A stretch of DNA of 64,000 bases from Bacteroidales bacterium (GTDB lineage: Bacteria > Bacteroidota > Bacteroidia > Bacteroidales > Lentimicrobiaceae), in the NCBI GenBank assembly GCA_016709025.1, contig JADJEQ010000019.1, positions 124,001-188,000 of the forward strand, in the 5' to 3' direction. Each line of letters opens with the position of its first letter. Within the stretch, counting starts at the first letter, position 1. Under the pieces are notes generated by a model. It made no database searches. It was not told the origin of the DNA and was given only the letters and a program-made list of their open reading frames with translations. The translations under genes were made by a program, and so were the position numbers. Shown here in pieces: positions 63,156-64,000 of the stretch.

Positions 63156-63812
63156 CTAATCTTGTTTTAGTTCATCAAGAATCGCCTGAACAATATTTTC
63201 GGCCCCTTCTGCAATTTGAACAATATCTGCATCCAGCATATAACAAGGTGTGGTGAAGATTGGCCGGTGTGAATCGCGGATTACTTCTCCATGATTGGAA
63301 GTAATGTGTCTTGACCCGGTTTTTTCAATATTCTTTGCATCAGAAGGACTATTTCCAAGGGTAACTTCAACATTGCCAAGTACTTTCGCAAGCAGAACAG
63401 GCGAAATGCACAAAGCGCCGATGGGCTTTTTCAACGAAACCATATCCTTTACAGCTTTCTCAACTTCTGCATTGACGCTACAGTCGGGACCATCAAAAGC
63501 CCAGGAGCAGAGATTCTTGGCTACACCAAACCCACCAGGGAAAATGAGTGCATCAAAATCGCGTGCATTAAAAGCACTGAGAGGTTTAATTCTGCCTCTT
63601 GCTATACGGGCAGACTCAACCAACACATTGCGGGTTTCGGGCATTTCTTTGCCGGTAAGGTGGTTAACCACATGGTGTTGGGAAATATCTGGTGCAAATA
63701 TTTCGTAATCTGCACCGTTCTTTTTAATAGAAAGCAGGGTGAGGGTCGCTTCGTGTATTTCGGCTCCATCAAAAACCCCGCATCCGGCGAGTACCACGGC
63801 AAATTTTTTCAT
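63156..63812 (-). CDS. elbB: Isoprenoid biosynthesis glyoxalase ElbB (DJ-1/PfpI family)
   Basis: 218 residues. MKKFAVVLAGCGVFDGAEIHEA opens the fold; FDALIFPGGFGVAKNLC and the nucleophile elbow region IGALCISPVLLAK (Cys in ALCISP) are conserved in ElbB, and HREC-like zinc features are absent. ElbB is named for a role in isoprenoid synthesis but has glyoxalase-type activity on small aldehydes. Length is normal. Confidence 0.9.
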   Translation of the reverse strand: MKKFAVVLAGCGVFDGAEIHEATLTLLSIKKNGADYEIFAPDISQHHVVNHLTGKEMPETRNVLVESARIARGRIKPLSAFNARDFDALIFPGGFGVAKNLCSWAFDGPDCSVNAEVEKAVKDMVSLKKPIGALCISPVLLAKVLGNVEVTLGNSPSDAKNIEKTGSRHITSNHGEVIRDSHRPIFTTPCYMLDADIVQIAEGAENIVQAILDELKQD

Positions 63813-63953
63813 AACATTGAATGTTAACTGGTTCTGAAAATTCAGGATTCATCAGGATAAACCTATACTGAATACATCAAAAATAAGCAAATTCGCAGGC
63901 TTTAAAGAATACCTGCCCTAAAATTGTTAATTTTATCAAATAATTGCAGTTTT

Positions 63954-64000
63954 ATGTGCGGGAGATTTTCATTAACTACTGAAGAACAGCGGCTGAACGA
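63954..64000 (+). CDS. SRAP/HMCES (YedK) abasic-site processing protein, 5' end only
   Basis: The ATG at 63954 opens MCGRFSLTTEEQRLNE up to the window end. MCGRFS with Cys2 as the first residue after Met removal is the signature of the SRAP family, in which Cys2 crosslinks to abasic sites in single-stranded DNA. Only 15 codons are seen. Confidence 0.75.
   Translation, partial: MCGRFSLTTEEQRLN

Overview
The window is about 64 kb of chromosomal, mostly housekeeping sequence from a Bacteroidota bacterium, probably in the Bacteroidales/Marinilabiliales area and possibly a metagenome-assembled genome. Three things point there. Many genes and both tRNAs follow a TAnnTTTG -7 box, some with a TTG/TTTG around -33. 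Two secreted proteins look like type IX secretion cargo. Several gene clusters and families are typical of the phylum: yceD-rpmF-plsX-fabH, an isolated atpD-atpC pair, a DUF4270 lipoprotein, and coaX-OMP-TPR-lptC-CNNM-ppiD. No rRNA, CRISPR array, prophage or intact transposase gene is visible.

Layout. 1-1.8 kb is decayed: a gene tail, a frameshifted SMUG2-like uracil-DNA glycosylase, a degenerate 22-bp tandem repeat array fused to the last codons of a type I methylase (HsdM) gene, then tRNA-Leu. 1.8-12.2 kb holds an EF-G/TetM-like GTPase, a thioredoxin-fold lipoprotein-like protein, an S41 protease, glmS, a DUF4270 lipoprotein and a stand-alone GT5 glycogen synthase domain. 12.5-15.8 kb is one fused FAD/Fe-S oxidoreductase behind a palindrome-rich leader. 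15.9-18.7 kb is the ribosome/fatty-acid cluster. 18.8-25.2 kb has a GNAT protein, a PHP phosphatase, a U32 protein (separated by a block of two kinds of tandem repeat), a hybrid histidine kinase broken by a one-base frameshift, and queD.

25.2-37.3 kb carries a secreted endonuclease I, an MntP-like membrane protein, pyruvate kinase, ComF, and a minus-strand envelope cluster from coaX to ppiD, then tRNA-Phe. 37.6-39.2 kb is atpC and an atpD that appears to lack about 55 codons around DELSEED. 39.5-44.2 kb has a C69 peptidase and two poorly known proteins. 44.5-51.1 kb is a TetR-TolC-MFP-RND efflux operon. 51.3-64 kb mixes small membrane and envelope genes, pheS, two cyclophilins, tdk, an M28 peptidase-rsmI operon, a NUDIX protein, elbB and the start of an SRAP (HMCES/YedK) gene.

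The most notable points are the apparent internal deletion in atpD, the 22-bp degenerate array joined to an HsdM remnant, two single-base frameshifts in otherwise healthy genes, a MITE-like element with 19-bp terminal inverted repeats and 10-bp target duplications, a 34-bp LacI-type palindrome upstream of the fused oxidoreductase, and the heptamer plus ~146-bp repeat block. All family calls come from reading motifs; no database search was run.
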